DNA from: Myxococcaceae bacterium
GTDB lineage: Bacteria > Myxococcota > Myxococcia > Myxococcales > Myxococcaceae
Assembly (NCBI GenBank): GCA_016793095.1
Contig: JAEUJQ010000032.1
Span: 186,001-250,000 of the forward strand
DNA: 64,000 nucleotides
Direction: 5' to 3'
Position 1 is the stretch's first letter. Each line of letters opens with the position of its first letter. The notes under the pieces are model-generated. The model was given only the letters and a program-made list of their open reading frames with translations. It made no database searches and had not been told where the DNA came from. Positions 53,111 to 62,560 of this stretch are shown here, in pieces. The translations under genes were made by a program, and so were the position numbers.

Positions 53111-55666
53111 TCACTTCTTCAGCTGCGCTTCGAGCCGCGCCACCTTCGCCTTGAGCGACGCAGCGAGCTCGATGGCGTTCTCGGCGGCCATCAGCTTCTT
53201 CTTCATCGCGGCGTTGTCGGCCTTGAGCTTGTCCACCTCGGCGCTCGACGCCCCGGCCACCGCCGGGGCGGGAGCAGCCTTCTTCGCCGCCACCGACGCC
53301 TCGGCGGCCTTCTGGATGGCCGCGTCGAGCTTCACCTTCATGTCCGCGAGCTCCTGCTCGAGCTCACCGACGCGCCCCTCGGTGGAGTTGAGCTCGGCCT
53401 TGAGGGTGATCTCCTGCGCCTGCATGGCGGCGACCTCCTGCTGGAGCGCCCGCTCGTTCGCGGCTGAAGCATCGAGCTGCGACTTGAGCTCCTTCGCTCT
53501 CGCGTCGGCGCCAGAGGCGGCGGAGCGCTGGGCCTGATCGGCGCGCGCGAGCGCTTCCTTCGCGCGGGCCTCGGCCTGGACGGCGCGGGCCTCGTTCTGA
53601 GCGGCCTTCGTCTCTGCGGCGCGCGCCTTCTCGGAGGCCTCCTTGAGCCTGGCCTCGAGGCCCCCGACCTTGCTCTCCGCGGCGCCGCGGGCGTTCTCGA
53701 GCTCCTGCAGCTGCGACTGCGCGTCGGTCACCTTGCCGAAGACATCTCGCGCCTGCTGCTCGTAGCTCCTGGCCCTGGCCTCGGCGGCGTCGGCGCGGCG
53801 CGTCGCTTCGGCGACCTGCGCGCGGGCGTCGGCCACCTGCTGCTCGAACTCACCGGCGCGCGCTTCGGCGGCGTCGAGGGCCTGCTGAGCCGCCTCGGCT
53901 GAGCCCTGCGCCTCGGCGGCGCGGGTGTCTGCGGCCACGACGCGCGCGTCGAGCTCGCCGACCGACACCTCGAGCTCGGCCACCCGCTGCTCGGCCTCGC
54001 TCGCGGAGTTCGCCTGCTCCCGAGCCTGCGCGAGCTGCGCCTCGAGCTCTGCGAGCCGCTGCTCGGCCTCGCCCTTCGCTTCGGTGAGCGCAGCGAGCTG
54101 GCCGTCCAGGTCGGCGGCGCGGGCCTGGAGCGCGGCGGCGTCTTCCTGGGCGGTCGCGAGCAGGCTCGCCTGGTCTGCGGAGGCTGCGGTGAGGCGCTGC
54201 AGCTCGGCCTGGGCGCTCTGGAGCTGGGACTGCAACGTCCCCGCGGCCGAGCGGGCGACGCCCTGCACCTCGCGCAGGTTGGCCTCGAGCGACTCGATGC
54301 GGGTCCTCGCCTCGGCGCGCTCACGCTCCAGCTCCGCCGCCAGCTCGTCCGCGGCGGCCGTGCGCTCGGTGAGCTGCTGCTGCACGGCCTCGAGCTCGCC
54401 CTTCAGCTCGGCCGCCTGCGCCTCGAGCTCCTGCACGCGGCCGGTGGACTGCTCGAGCGTGCTCTTCGACCACTCCTGTTCGCTCTCGAAGGCCGCGACC
54501 TTCTGGCTGGCCTCGGCAAGCTGCTTCTCGAGGGTCTCGGCGCGCTGGCGCAGGGACTCGACCTCGAGCTGCGCGCCGTCGAGCTCGCCCTTGAAGAGGT
54601 CACGCTCACCGGTCGCGGCGGCGAGGTCGGCCTTCGCGGCGGCGAGGTCGGCGTCGAGGCGCTCCTTCTCGGCAGCGGCGGACTGCGCCTGCGCGCTCGC
54701 GTTCTCGTAGAGCCCCTTGCCCTCGGTGAGTCGGTTGGCGAGGTCGGCGACGCGATCTTGGGAGAGGCCGAGGGCCTCCTTGGCGCCGAGCAGCTCGTCG
54801 GCCAGCAGCTCGCGCGTCTTGCGCTCTTCCTCGACGCGCGCGGTGAGCTGCTGGTTCTGCGCTTCGAGCTCGGCGACGGCGTTGGCGAGGTCGCGCCGCT
54901 CGGCGTCTACCTGCGCCATGCGCGCGACGAGGTCCTCCATCTTCTGCTCGGCCTCGTCGGCGCGAATGGTGTCGCGCTCGAGCAGCTCGCGCACGTGCTG
55001 TAGCTGCTGAGGGTACTCGGAGGCCTTCTGCAGCTCGATGGCGGCGGCTTCGAGCTGGGCGCGGAGCTGGGTGGCGATGGCGCGCAGCTGCTGGGCCTCG
55101 CCGTCCACGGCCGCGTAGAGCGCGCGCCCGCGGCCGAGCGCCTCGTCCTTCCCCTTGATGACGGCGCGGAAGCTCTTGAGCTTCTCCTCCGGGTCGGCGC
55201 CGGGGGGCATGCGCGGCTCGGCGGGCTCCTGGAACGGATCAGGCGTGGCGGGCCGCTGCACCGTGGGCGGCAGCGTGGGCAGGCCGGTCACCTGGTACTG
55301 CACGGCCGGCGGCGGTGGCGGCGCGGCGGGGCGCTGGCCGGTGGTGGGCTTCGACGCGGCCGGCATGCCACGGGCCGGCGAGGTGCGCGCGACCGCGGGC
55401 GGCGAGGTGGTGGGCGCGGGGACGGCGGGTGGCGACGACGACGGCTGGAAGGCGCCGGTCTGCCCGGTGCCCTTGCGGGGCAGCGGCGGTGGCAGGGGCG
55501 GCGGGCCTGCCGGTGAGGCTGCTGGCCGCGGCGCGCTCGCCCCGTTCGACGCCGCGACGAAGGCGCCGCTGGCCGGCTTCTTCCCGGGCGCGGGGCCGAA
55601 CAGGGGCTCGTCTTCGTCGTTGAGCTCTTCGCGCAGCTCGAAGAGCGCGTCTTCGTTCACGGCCAT
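53111..55666 (-). CDS. Long coiled-coil protein
   Basis: 851 residues. An acidic N-terminus (MAVNEDALFELREELNDEDE) is followed by a Pro/Gly/Ala linker to about residue 165. From there to the end it is a nearly unbroken heptad pattern rich in Ala, Glu and Gln (ATQLRAQLEAAAIELQKASE; ARAKEALARADQAQRSAASG). No membrane segment, so it is a cytoplasmic filament or scaffold, in the same style as the coiled-coil proteins of gliding, polarity or Frz pathways. No specific orthologue is recognised. It is divergent from the M16 peptidase with 63 bp between the starts. Confidence 0.85.
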   Translation of the reverse strand: MAVNEDALFELREELNDEDEPLFGPAPGKKPASGAFVAASNGASAPRPAASPAGPPPLPPPLPRKGTGQTGAFQPSSSPPAVPAPTTSPPAVARTSPARGMPAASKPTTGQRPAAPPPPPAVQYQVTGLPTLPPTVQRPATPDPFQEPAEPRMPPGADPEEKLKSFRAVIKGKDEALGRGRALYAAVDGEAQQLRAIATQLRAQLEAAAIELQKASEYPQQLQHVRELLERDTIRADEAEQKMEDLVARMAQVDAERRDLANAVAELEAQNQQLTARVEEERKTRELLADELLGAKEALGLSQDRVADLANRLTEGKGLYENASAQAQSAAAEKERLDADLAAAKADLAAATGERDLFKGELDGAQLEVESLRQRAETLEKQLAEASQKVAAFESEQEWSKSTLEQSTGRVQELEAQAAELKGELEAVQQQLTERTAAADELAAELERERAEARTRIESLEANLREVQGVARSAAGTLQSQLQSAQAELQRLTAASADQASLLATAQEDAAALQARAADLDGQLAALTEAKGEAEQRLAELEAQLAQAREQANSASEAEQRVAELEVSVGELDARVVAADTRAAEAQGSAEAAQQALDAAEARAGEFEQQVADARAQVAEATRRADAAEARARSYEQQARDVFGKVTDAQSQLQELENARGAAESKVGGLEARLKEASEKARAAETKAAQNEARAVQAEARAKEALARADQAQRSAASGADARAKELKSQLDASAANERALQQEVAAMQAQEITLKAELNSTEGRVGELEQELADMKVKLDAAIQKAAEASVAAKKAAPAPAVAGASSAEVDKLKADNAAMKKKLMAAENAIELAASLKAKVARLEAQLKK

Positions 55667-55729
55667 ATGCCTGGCGGGCAGCCTAACCCTCTTCCTTCGG
55701 TGGGGCGAGGATGCGAGCGTGCCCGTCCC

Positions 55730-58318
55730 ATGGCGTCACGCTTCCGCTTGCCGAACGGGCTCACCGTCGTCCACGAGGAGAACCACGCCGCGCCGGTGGC
55801 CGCCTTCCAGCTCTGGGTGAAGGCTGGGAGCGCCGACGAGACCCCCGAGGAGATCGGCCTCGCGCACCTGCACGAGCACATGCTCTTCAAGGGCACCGCG
55901 CGGCGCGGGCCGGGAGAGATCGCCCGCAGCGTCGAGGCGCACGGCGGAGAGGTCAACGCGTGGACGAGCTTCGATCAGACCGTCTACCACGTGGTGATGG
56001 CGAGCCGGTTCGCGCGCGAGGGCCTCGACGTGCTGGCGGACGCGATTCGCCAGTCGGCCTTCGACGCCGACGAGCTGGGGCGGGAGATCGAGGTCGTCTG
56101 CGAGGAGATCAAGCGCAGCCAGGACATGCCCTCGCGGCGCGCCTCGAAGGATCTGTTCGCGACCGCGTTCCGCGTGCACCCGTACGGGAGGCCCGTCATC
56201 GGCTTCGAGGCCAACGTGCGCAGCCACACCCGCGAGCGCGTGCTCGGCTTCTACTCGAAGCACTACACGCCCTCGAACATCGTGCTCTCGGCGGTGGGTG
56301 ACTTCACCGAGGCGCAGCTGCGCGAGTGGGCGAACGAGCTGCTCGGTGGTGACTGGAGCCGGCCTGCGACCGTCGAGCGGCCCCGCCCCACCGAGCCCGC
56401 CTTCGACGGCGTGCGCACGAGCCTCGTCTTCGACGACGTGAAGGAGGGGTGGCTGCACCTCGCCTTCCAGTCGCCGGGGGCCTTCCACCCCGATGCGCCC
56501 GCCCTCGACGTGCTGGCGATGCTGGTCGGGCAGGGTGACGCGTCTCGCCTGGCGCTCGAGGTCAAGCGCAAGCGCGGCCTGGTGAAGGACGTCAGCGCCT
56601 GGTCGTGGACCCCGAAGGAAGACGGGCTGTTCGCCGCGTCCGTCGTGGTGAGCCCTGAGAAGGCGCTCGAGGCCTTCGAGGCGACGGCGCGGGTGCTCGC
56701 CACGATGACCGCCACCGAGGTCGAGCCGGACGAGCTCGACACCGTCAAGGCGCTCATCGAGGCCGAGGTCGTCTACCAGCGCGAGACGGTGCAGGGCGTC
56801 GCGCGCAAGCTGGGCAGCTACGAGGCGACGATGGGCGGCATCGAGCGCGAGGCCCAGTACTACGAGGCCATCTCGCAGGTGACGCCGGCGAAGGTGCGAG
56901 AGGTGGCCCAGCGCTTCTTCACCTTCGAGCGCGCGGTGGTGACGGGGCTGCTGCCGAGCGGCGCCGCCTTCTCGGAGGCAGGCGTGCGTGAGGTGCTGGC
57001 GCGCGTGGCGACGGAGCGGCCCGCCCCGCTCCCCGCCCGCAACCTGGCCGCGTCGAAGCCGATTCGCACGATGGGCTCGAGCCGCCACGAGAAGCCGGGC
57101 ATCACCGTCGAGCGGCTGGCCTCAGGCGCCACCATCGTGGTGCGGGAAGAGCGCGCCGTGCCGCTCGTCAGCCTGCGCGCCGCCTTCCCGGGCGGGCTGC
57201 GCCTCGAAGATGACGCCACCAACGGGCTCACCACCCTGCTCGCCCGGTCGCTCACCCGGGGCACCGCGACGCTCGAGGCCGAGCAGCTCTCGCACCTGAT
57301 CGACTCGCTCGCCGGCTCGCTCTCGGCGATGGGTGGGCGCAGCTCGATGTCGGTGCGCGCCGAGTTCCTCTCGAAACACTTCGGGCGCGCCTTCGAGCTG
57401 TTCGCCGAGGTGGTGAACCGGCCGACGTTCGCCGAGGCCGAGGTGGCGCGGGAGCAGCGCCTGCAGCTCCAGGACATCGCCGCTCGCGAGGACCGGCCGT
57501 CGGCGGTGGCCTTCGAGCTGTTCGCGAAGACGCTCTTCACGACCCACCCGTACCGGCTCGCGCTGTCGGGAGAGAAGGCGTCGGTGGAGGCGCTCACGGC
57601 CGGTCACCTGCGGAGCTTTCACGCGAAGTGGTTCGACCCCTCTCGCCTGACGCTCGTGTGCGTGGGCGACGTGGACACGAGGCACGTGCTGGACGCGGCC
57701 CGCTCGGCGTTCGGCACCTCACGAGCGAGCCACGAGGCTCCGCGCGTTCCAGTCGAGCCGCCCATCACAGCGCCCCGCCAGGCGAAGCGAACGCTCGCCC
57801 GCGCTCAGACCCAGCTCGTCCTCGGCTTCCCGGGCCTGACCGTGACGGATCCCAGGCGCCGCGTGCTCGAGGTGCTGACGACGCTGCTCTCGGGCCAGAG
57901 CGGGCGGCTCTTCATCGAGCTGCGCGACAAGCGCTCCATGGCCTACTCGGTCTCGGCCACGTCGCTCGAGGGCGTCGACCCCGGCTACTTCGCCGTCTAC
58001 ATGGCGACGAGCCCCGAGAAGGTCGAGGCCGCGCTCGCCGGCATGCGCAGCGAGCTGACGAAGCTGAAGCAGGAGCCGCCTCGCGAGGACGAGCTGACGC
58101 GCGCGAAGCGGTACCTCATCGGCACGCAGCAGATCGGCCTGCAGCGCAACGGCGCGCGCGCGGCGGTGATGGCGCTCGACACCTGCTACGGCCTCGGGCC
58201 CGAGAACTACCTGGGCTACGCGAAGGAGATCGAGGCGGTCACCACGACCGACGTGCTCGAGCTGGCGAACGCGCTGCTCGACTTCGATCGCGAGACGTTG
58301 GTGACCGTCGGGCCGTGA
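55730..58318 (+). CDS. M16-family (insulinase/pitrilysin-like) zinc peptidase
   Basis: 862 residues from ATG at 55730, containing two M16 repeats. The first is active: AHLHEHMLFKGT near residues 44-55 has the inverted zinc motif HxxEH, and EVVCEEIKRSQD near 119 carries the third ligand Glu. The second half (from about residue 450) has the same fold (SLRAAFPGGLRLEDDATNGL; TTHPYRLALSG) without HxxEH, as usual for the inactive partner. No signal peptide is visible, but M16 enzymes are often cytoplasmic. The role is probably peptide clearance or envelope processing. Confidence 0.92.
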   Translation: MASRFRLPNGLTVVHEENHAAPVAAFQLWVKAGSADETPEEIGLAHLHEHMLFKGTARRGPGEIARSVEAHGGEVNAWTSFDQTVYHVVMASRFAREGLDVLADAIRQSAFDADELGREIEVVCEEIKRSQDMPSRRASKDLFATAFRVHPYGRPVIGFEANVRSHTRERVLGFYSKHYTPSNIVLSAVGDFTEAQLREWANELLGGDWSRPATVERPRPTEPAFDGVRTSLVFDDVKEGWLHLAFQSPGAFHPDAPALDVLAMLVGQGDASRLALEVKRKRGLVKDVSAWSWTPKEDGLFAASVVVSPEKALEAFEATARVLATMTATEVEPDELDTVKALIEAEVVYQRETVQGVARKLGSYEATMGGIEREAQYYEAISQVTPAKVREVAQRFFTFERAVVTGLLPSGAAFSEAGVREVLARVATERPAPLPARNLAASKPIRTMGSSRHEKPGITVERLASGATIVVREERAVPLVSLRAAFPGGLRLEDDATNGLTTLLARSLTRGTATLEAEQLSHLIDSLAGSLSAMGGRSSMSVRAEFLSKHFGRAFELFAEVVNRPTFAEAEVAREQRLQLQDIAAREDRPSAVAFELFAKTLFTTHPYRLALSGEKASVEALTAGHLRSFHAKWFDPSRLTLVCVGDVDTRHVLDAARSAFGTSRASHEAPRVPVEPPITAPRQAKRTLARAQTQLVLGFPGLTVTDPRRRVLEVLTTLLSGQSGRLFIELRDKRSMAYSVSATSLEGVDPGYFAVYMATSPEKVEAALAGMRSELTKLKQEPPREDELTRAKRYLIGTQQIGLQRNGARAAVMALDTCYGLGPENYLGYAKEIEAVTTTDVLELANALLDFDRETLVTVGP

Positions 58319-58328
58319 GCAGCTCGCC

Positions 58329-59048
58329 TCAGGGCACCGTCGCGGCGCGAGGCGGGTGAACGTCGGCCGGCTTGAAGAGCCGCGAGTACGCGAGCCACGC
58401 CATCGCGACGTACATCAGCGTCTTCGGGATCATCAGCATGCCGATGGGCGGCACGCGCTGAACGAAGAGGATGACCGGCAGGTAGAAGGCGTACGAGCCG
58501 ACGATGAGCCAGCCGAGCTGGGTGAAGGTGGCGTCGCCCGCGCGACGTCCATCGCGGATCATCAAGGCGGCCACGCCGAGCCCGAGGATCGTGAGCGGCA
58601 CGTTGCGCAGCACCGACCACTCCCATGGCGGCACGACGTTGCCCCACTCGTTCTGAGGAGCGAGGAACAGCGCGAAGCGGACCACCGCCATCGCGGCCAA
58701 CGACCAGTACCACCAGGTGCGCGCTGCCCCGAAGCGCACGCGCCACGTGTCGAGGAGCAGGAGGTACACGAGGGTGACGGTGATGGCCGTGGACAAGGCG
58801 CCGATGCCCACCAGCGGCACCGACAGGCCCAGCACGTCGGCCCGTGAGTCGAGCCCTCCGCGGAGCAGCGCCACCACACGGAAGCCCACGTGCCCCGTGT
58901 CTCCCACCGCGAGGAGCAGGAAGCCGTTGCGCAGGCGGTGCTGCAGCCGGTCCTCCGTCAACCTCGCCGACATGGCGATGACGAGCCCGAAGATGACGAC
59001 GAGGTAGGTGAGGTTGAAGACGACTTCCATCCAGTGCGCGGGCGTCAT
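58329..59048 (-). CDS. Multi-pass membrane protein, unknown function
   Basis: 239 residues from ATG at 59046-59048. Hydrophobic helices near residues 8-26, 40-60, 75-98, 110-128, 145-165, 175-198 and 204-222 suggest seven passes. Positions such as RLTEDRLQHRLRNGF and WYWSLAAMAVVRFALFLA are typical of polytopic carriers or sensors. No signature is recognised. It follows the M16 gene, convergent with it, with a 10-bp gap. Confidence 0.7.
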   Translation of the reverse strand: MTPAHWMEVVFNLTYLVVIFGLVIAMSARLTEDRLQHRLRNGFLLLAVGDTGHVGFRVVALLRGGLDSRADVLGLSVPLVGIGALSTAITVTLVYLLLLDTWRVRFGAARTWWYWSLAAMAVVRFALFLAPQNEWGNVVPPWEWSVLRNVPLTILGLGVAALMIRDGRRAGDATFTQLGWLIVGSYAFYLPVILFVQRVPPIGMLMIPKTLMYVAMAWLAYSRLFKPADVHPPRAATVP

Positions 59049-59276
59049 GACGGGCCGCAGTGCATCAACCGTGCGCGAGACAAGGGCCCGTCTCGCCGCT
59101 CCTGCGCTGGGCGCATCGCGAAATCTCTGCAGTCAAGGCGAGGCGCGGGAGCCGACCTGAAGGGGACGCCTCCGTCTCCGCCGCCCAAGAAGCAGCAGGC
59201 CGTCAGGGCTTTCGGGCTGTCTCGAGAGACGCCACGCGCCAGCCGACGTCGCGGCCGACACGCGAGCTCCCGCGGG

Positions 59277-60623
59277 TCAGCCCCGAGGCTGCTCCGGGGG
59301 CACTCGCCGGGGCGGGACGCGAGGCAGCGGCGCGACGGGGCACTCGGAGCAGGGCCCCCGCAGCGGCACGCGCAGCACCTGGCCGACGCGGAGCAGGTGG
59401 CTCGCGAGGCGGTTCCTGCTCTTCAGCTTCGAGACGGTGCTGCCGTACTTCACGGCGATCGCGCTCAACGAGTCGCCGCGCTTCACGCGGTGGAGGGCGA
59501 CGTTCTCTTCCGGCCTCGCGGGCATCAGCGGCGCCAGGCGCCAGGCGAGCTCCTGCGCGCGGGGGTTCCAGTACCTGATGTGGAAGTGATCGCGGTGCCT
59601 GGGGGCGTGGTGGAAGACCGAGCTCGGGCCGGCCTTGAACAACGAGTCGAGCCATGCGCGATCTTCGCCCTGCCTGAGCGCATGGGCGTAGAGGACGTTC
59701 TGCACCCGCCAGTCGAGCAGCACGAAGTGCACGTCGCCGTGCATGAGCATGGCCTTCACGAAGGCCCAGTTCGTCGCGACGTCCATGACCTTCTCGCGCT
59801 CCCTCACGCGGAAGGGCTCCTCGCCCGGGTAGAAGAGGCCGATGTCGACGTCGCGCCCGGCCTGGTGCGTCCGGTGAGGCGGCAGGAACCCACCTTCGGG
59901 GCCGCTCACCTGGCCGACCCGCACTGGCGCGCCCGAGGGGAACCAGGCCCGGAGCTGGTTCGCGGCGCCGATGACGGCGTCGGCCGTCTCCTGCGTCGTC
60001 CAGCACGAGTCGGGCAGGACGACGGTCCACGCGCCTCCGTCGGCGGGCTCCGGGAACGGCATGGCGTTGATGAGCCGGCCTTCGTCGGGGCGGCCGACCG
60101 AGACGCTGCCGAGCAGCGCGGGGCTCTCCCGCCACAGCCGGCTCAGCTCGTCGTCCGACAGGTCGAGCGTGTAGCGAAGGCCAGCGTCGAGCAGGCGTGG
60201 GTCGGGGCTCTCGTCGGTCAGCACGACCTCGTCCGTCGCTCCCTCGTCGGTCGCCGGCCCCTCGAGTGCGCCGTCCATCGGGGCCGACGTCGAGCCGTCC
60301 ACCGGCGCAGAGGACGTGCCGTCCACCGGCGCAGAGGATGTGCCGTTCGCCGGTGCAGAGGATGTGCCGTTCGCCGGTGCAGAGGACGTGCCGTTCGCCG
60401 GTGCAGAGGACCTGCCGTCCACCGGTGTAGAGGACGAGCCGTCCGCCGGTGCAGAGGACGAGCCGTGCATCGGCGCCGATGAGGAGCCGTCGAGCGGCGT
60501 CAGCGCAGCCGGCACGGGCCCCCCGTCGGGGCCTGCCTCGGGCGTGAGCGCCTCCGCCCCCGCGGGCGACGCGAGGAGGAGCAGCGCCAGGGAGCGCACC
60601 AACCGGTCCACGGGGCGCGGCAT
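59277..60623 (-). CDS. MepA-like murein endopeptidase with LysM domain
   Basis: 448 residues from ATG at 60621-60623; an in-frame GTG 48 bases further up gives no signal peptide and is less likely. A signal peptide (LVRSLALLLLASPAGA) is followed by an 8-residue repeat linker (TSSAPANG type) at about residues 48-120. Peptidase M74 motifs follow: RTHQAGRDVDIGLFY and HRDHFHIRYWNP, giving the zinc ligands. The C-terminus is a LysM peptidoglycan-binding domain (HRVKRGDSLSAIAVKYGSTV). It cleaves the D-Ala-mDAP cross-links of peptidoglycan and is penicillin-insensitive. Confidence 0.9.
   Translation of the reverse strand: MPRPVDRLVRSLALLLLASPAGAEALTPEAGPDGGPVPAALTPLDGSSSAPMHGSSSAPADGSSSTPVDGRSSAPANGTSSAPANGTSSAPANGTSSAPVDGTSSAPVDGSTSAPMDGALEGPATDEGATDEVVLTDESPDPRLLDAGLRYTLDLSDDELSRLWRESPALLGSVSVGRPDEGRLINAMPFPEPADGGAWTVVLPDSCWTTQETADAVIGAANQLRAWFPSGAPVRVGQVSGPEGGFLPPHRTHQAGRDVDIGLFYPGEEPFRVREREKVMDVATNWAFVKAMLMHGDVHFVLLDWRVQNVLYAHALRQGEDRAWLDSLFKAGPSSVFHHAPRHRDHFHIRYWNPRAQELAWRLAPLMPARPEENVALHRVKRGDSLSAIAVKYGSTVSKLKSRNRLASHLLRVGQVLRVPLRGPCSECPVAPLPRVPPRRVPPEQPRG
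60268..60480. repeat. 24-bp coding repeats (8-residue linker of MepA-like protein)
   Basis: Nine near-identical 24-bp units encode TSSAPANG, TSSAPVDG and similar on the minus strand. Three central units are identical at the DNA level (GCAGAGGATGTGCCGTTCGC type). It is the flexible linker between the membrane side and the catalytic domain and may expand or contract in frame. Confidence 0.92.
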
Positions 60624-60705
60624 AGCCGCGATGGGTGGCTCAACGCCAGCCGGGTACCGCCTCGCTGGCACTGCCAGGCCGTCCGTTCGTTGCTAGGACG
60701 CGCGC

Positions 60706-62556
60706 ATGCCGCGAATCGTCGAGTGCGTTCCCAACTTCTCCGAGGGTCGTGACGCGGGGAAGCTCAAGCAGCTCACCTCCGCCATCGAGGCCGTGAGCGG
60801 CGTTCAGCTGCTCAACGTCGAGCCCGGCGCCGACACCAACCGCACCGTCGTCACCTTCGTCGGCGAGCCCGAGGCGGTGCTGGAGGCCGCGTTCCAGGCC
60901 ATCGCGAAGGCGGCCTCGCTCATCGACATGACGACGCATCGTGGCGCGCACCCGCGCATGGGCGCCACCGACGTCTGTCCCTTCGTTCCCGTCGAAGGCG
61001 TCACCATGGCCGAGTGCGTGGAGCTGGCGAAGCGCCTGGGCGAGCGGGTGGGCCGCGAGCTGGGCATTCCCGTCTTCCTCTACGAGGAGGCAGCCACCAG
61101 CCCCACGCGCAGGAACCTCGCCGACATCCGGAAGGGAGAGTACGAGGGCCTCGCGAAGAAGCTCGCGGACCCGGCGTGGAGGCCCGACTACGGCCCGGCT
61201 GCCTTCAACGCGAAGTCCGGGGGCACCGTCATCGGCGCGCGCGAGTTCCTCATCGCGTGGAACATCAACTTGAACTCCACCGACAAGAACCACGCGGCGG
61301 AGATCGCCTACGAGCTGCGCGAGCGCGGTCGGGTGGCGCGCACCGGCAACACGAAGCCGTTCTATTACCGCGGCAAGGAGCTCAAGTACGCGGCCGGCGC
61401 GTTCCCGTGCGGCTCCTGCGCCTTCGTGGGCGCGTCGTACGCCGAGGTGAAGGCGCACTGCGCGAAGGAGCACGGCTACGACCTCGACGCGCTGCTGGTC
61501 CAGGCTGGCCTCGACCTCACCGCGCTCGAGAACCAGAAGGTGTACCGGCCCGGCCTCTTCAAGCACTGCAAGGCCATCGGCTGGTACGTCGAGGACTACA
61601 AGCGCGCGCAGATCAGCATCAACATGACGAACTACAAGGTGACGCCGCTGCACGTCGTCTACGACGAGGCGCGCAAGCTGGCCGCCGAGCGTGGGCTGGT
61701 CGTCACCGGCTCCGAGATCGTCGGGCTGGTGCCGTTCCAGGCGCTGCTCGAGGCGGGCCGGCACTACCAGGCGCTGCAGGGGAAGAGCGCCGGCGCGCCC
61801 CTCATCGACGTGCTGCGCTGCGCGGTCAGCTCCCTGGGCCTCAGCGACGTCGCGCCGTTCGACCTCGAGAAGAAGGTCCTGGGTCTGCCGGCGACGAGCG
61901 CCACGGCGCTGGTGACGAAGACGGTGAAGGACTTCACCGACGAGGTGTCGCGCGACACGCCGGCGCCGGGTGGCGGCTCCATCGCAGCCCTCGCCGGCAG
62001 CCTGGGCGCGGCGCTCGCGTCGATGGTGGCGACGCTCACCCACGGCAAGGAAGGCACCGAGGCCCGCGACGCCGAGCTGGCGCGCGTCGCCGCTGCGTCC
62101 CAGCGGGTGAAGGACGGGCTGCTGGCGCTGGTGGACGAAGACACCAACGCCTTCAACGGCTTCATGGAGGCGCGCCGGCTGCCGCAGGGCACCGCCGAGG
62201 AGAAGGCGCTGCGGAAGCAGAAGATGCAGGAGGGTTTGAAGGCGGCCATCGACGTGCCGTGGCGCACCGCCGAGCTGTCCTTCGAGGCGCTGCAGCTCGC
62301 GAAGGACGTGAGCGTCGTGGGGAACCCGAACTCCCTGACTGACGCGGCCGTCGGCGCGCAGATGGCGTTCGCGGGCGTGCGCGGCGCGCTGTGGAACGTC
62401 GTCATCAACCTGAAGGACCTCGCCGATCCGCCCTACGTCGAGGCGATGCAGCGCAAGAGCGCCGAGCTGCACGCGAAGGCCCGCGCCCTGGCCGACGAGT
62501 CCGGCGCGGCGGTGGACGCGAGGCTGCAGGAGATGATCGCGAAGAAGAAGGCGTGA
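60706..62556 (+). CDS. ftcD: Bifunctional glutamate formimidoyltransferase / formimidoyltetrahydrofolate cyclodeaminase
   Basis: 616 residues. The formiminotransferase part starts RIVECVPNFSEGRDAGKLKQ and has VTFVGEPEAVLEAAF, THRGAHPRMGATDVCPF and AWNINLNSTDKN. The cyclodeaminase part (about 400-610) has DTPAPGGGSIAALAGSLGAA. The pair moves a formimino group from the histidine-degradation product to tetrahydrofolate and then forms methenyl-THF, linking histidine catabolism to one-carbon metabolism. Between the two formiminotransferase subdomains (about residues 215-290) there is an insert with C-x2-C-x12-H-x4-H spacing at 235-256, not found in the plain vertebrate enzyme. No hut genes are visible nearby. 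Confidence 0.92.
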   Translation: MPRIVECVPNFSEGRDAGKLKQLTSAIEAVSGVQLLNVEPGADTNRTVVTFVGEPEAVLEAAFQAIAKAASLIDMTTHRGAHPRMGATDVCPFVPVEGVTMAECVELAKRLGERVGRELGIPVFLYEEAATSPTRRNLADIRKGEYEGLAKKLADPAWRPDYGPAAFNAKSGGTVIGAREFLIAWNINLNSTDKNHAAEIAYELRERGRVARTGNTKPFYYRGKELKYAAGAFPCGSCAFVGASYAEVKAHCAKEHGYDLDALLVQAGLDLTALENQKVYRPGLFKHCKAIGWYVEDYKRAQISINMTNYKVTPLHVVYDEARKLAAERGLVVTGSEIVGLVPFQALLEAGRHYQALQGKSAGAPLIDVLRCAVSSLGLSDVAPFDLEKKVLGLPATSATALVTKTVKDFTDEVSRDTPAPGGGSIAALAGSLGAALASMVATLTHGKEGTEARDAELARVAAASQRVKDGLLALVDEDTNAFNGFMEARRLPQGTAEEKALRKQKMQEGLKAAIDVPWRTAELSFEALQLAKDVSVVGNPNSLTDAAVGAQMAFAGVRGALWNVVINLKDLADPPYVEAMQRKSAELHAKARALADESGAAVDARLQEMIAKKKA

Positions 62557-62560
62557 GCGG

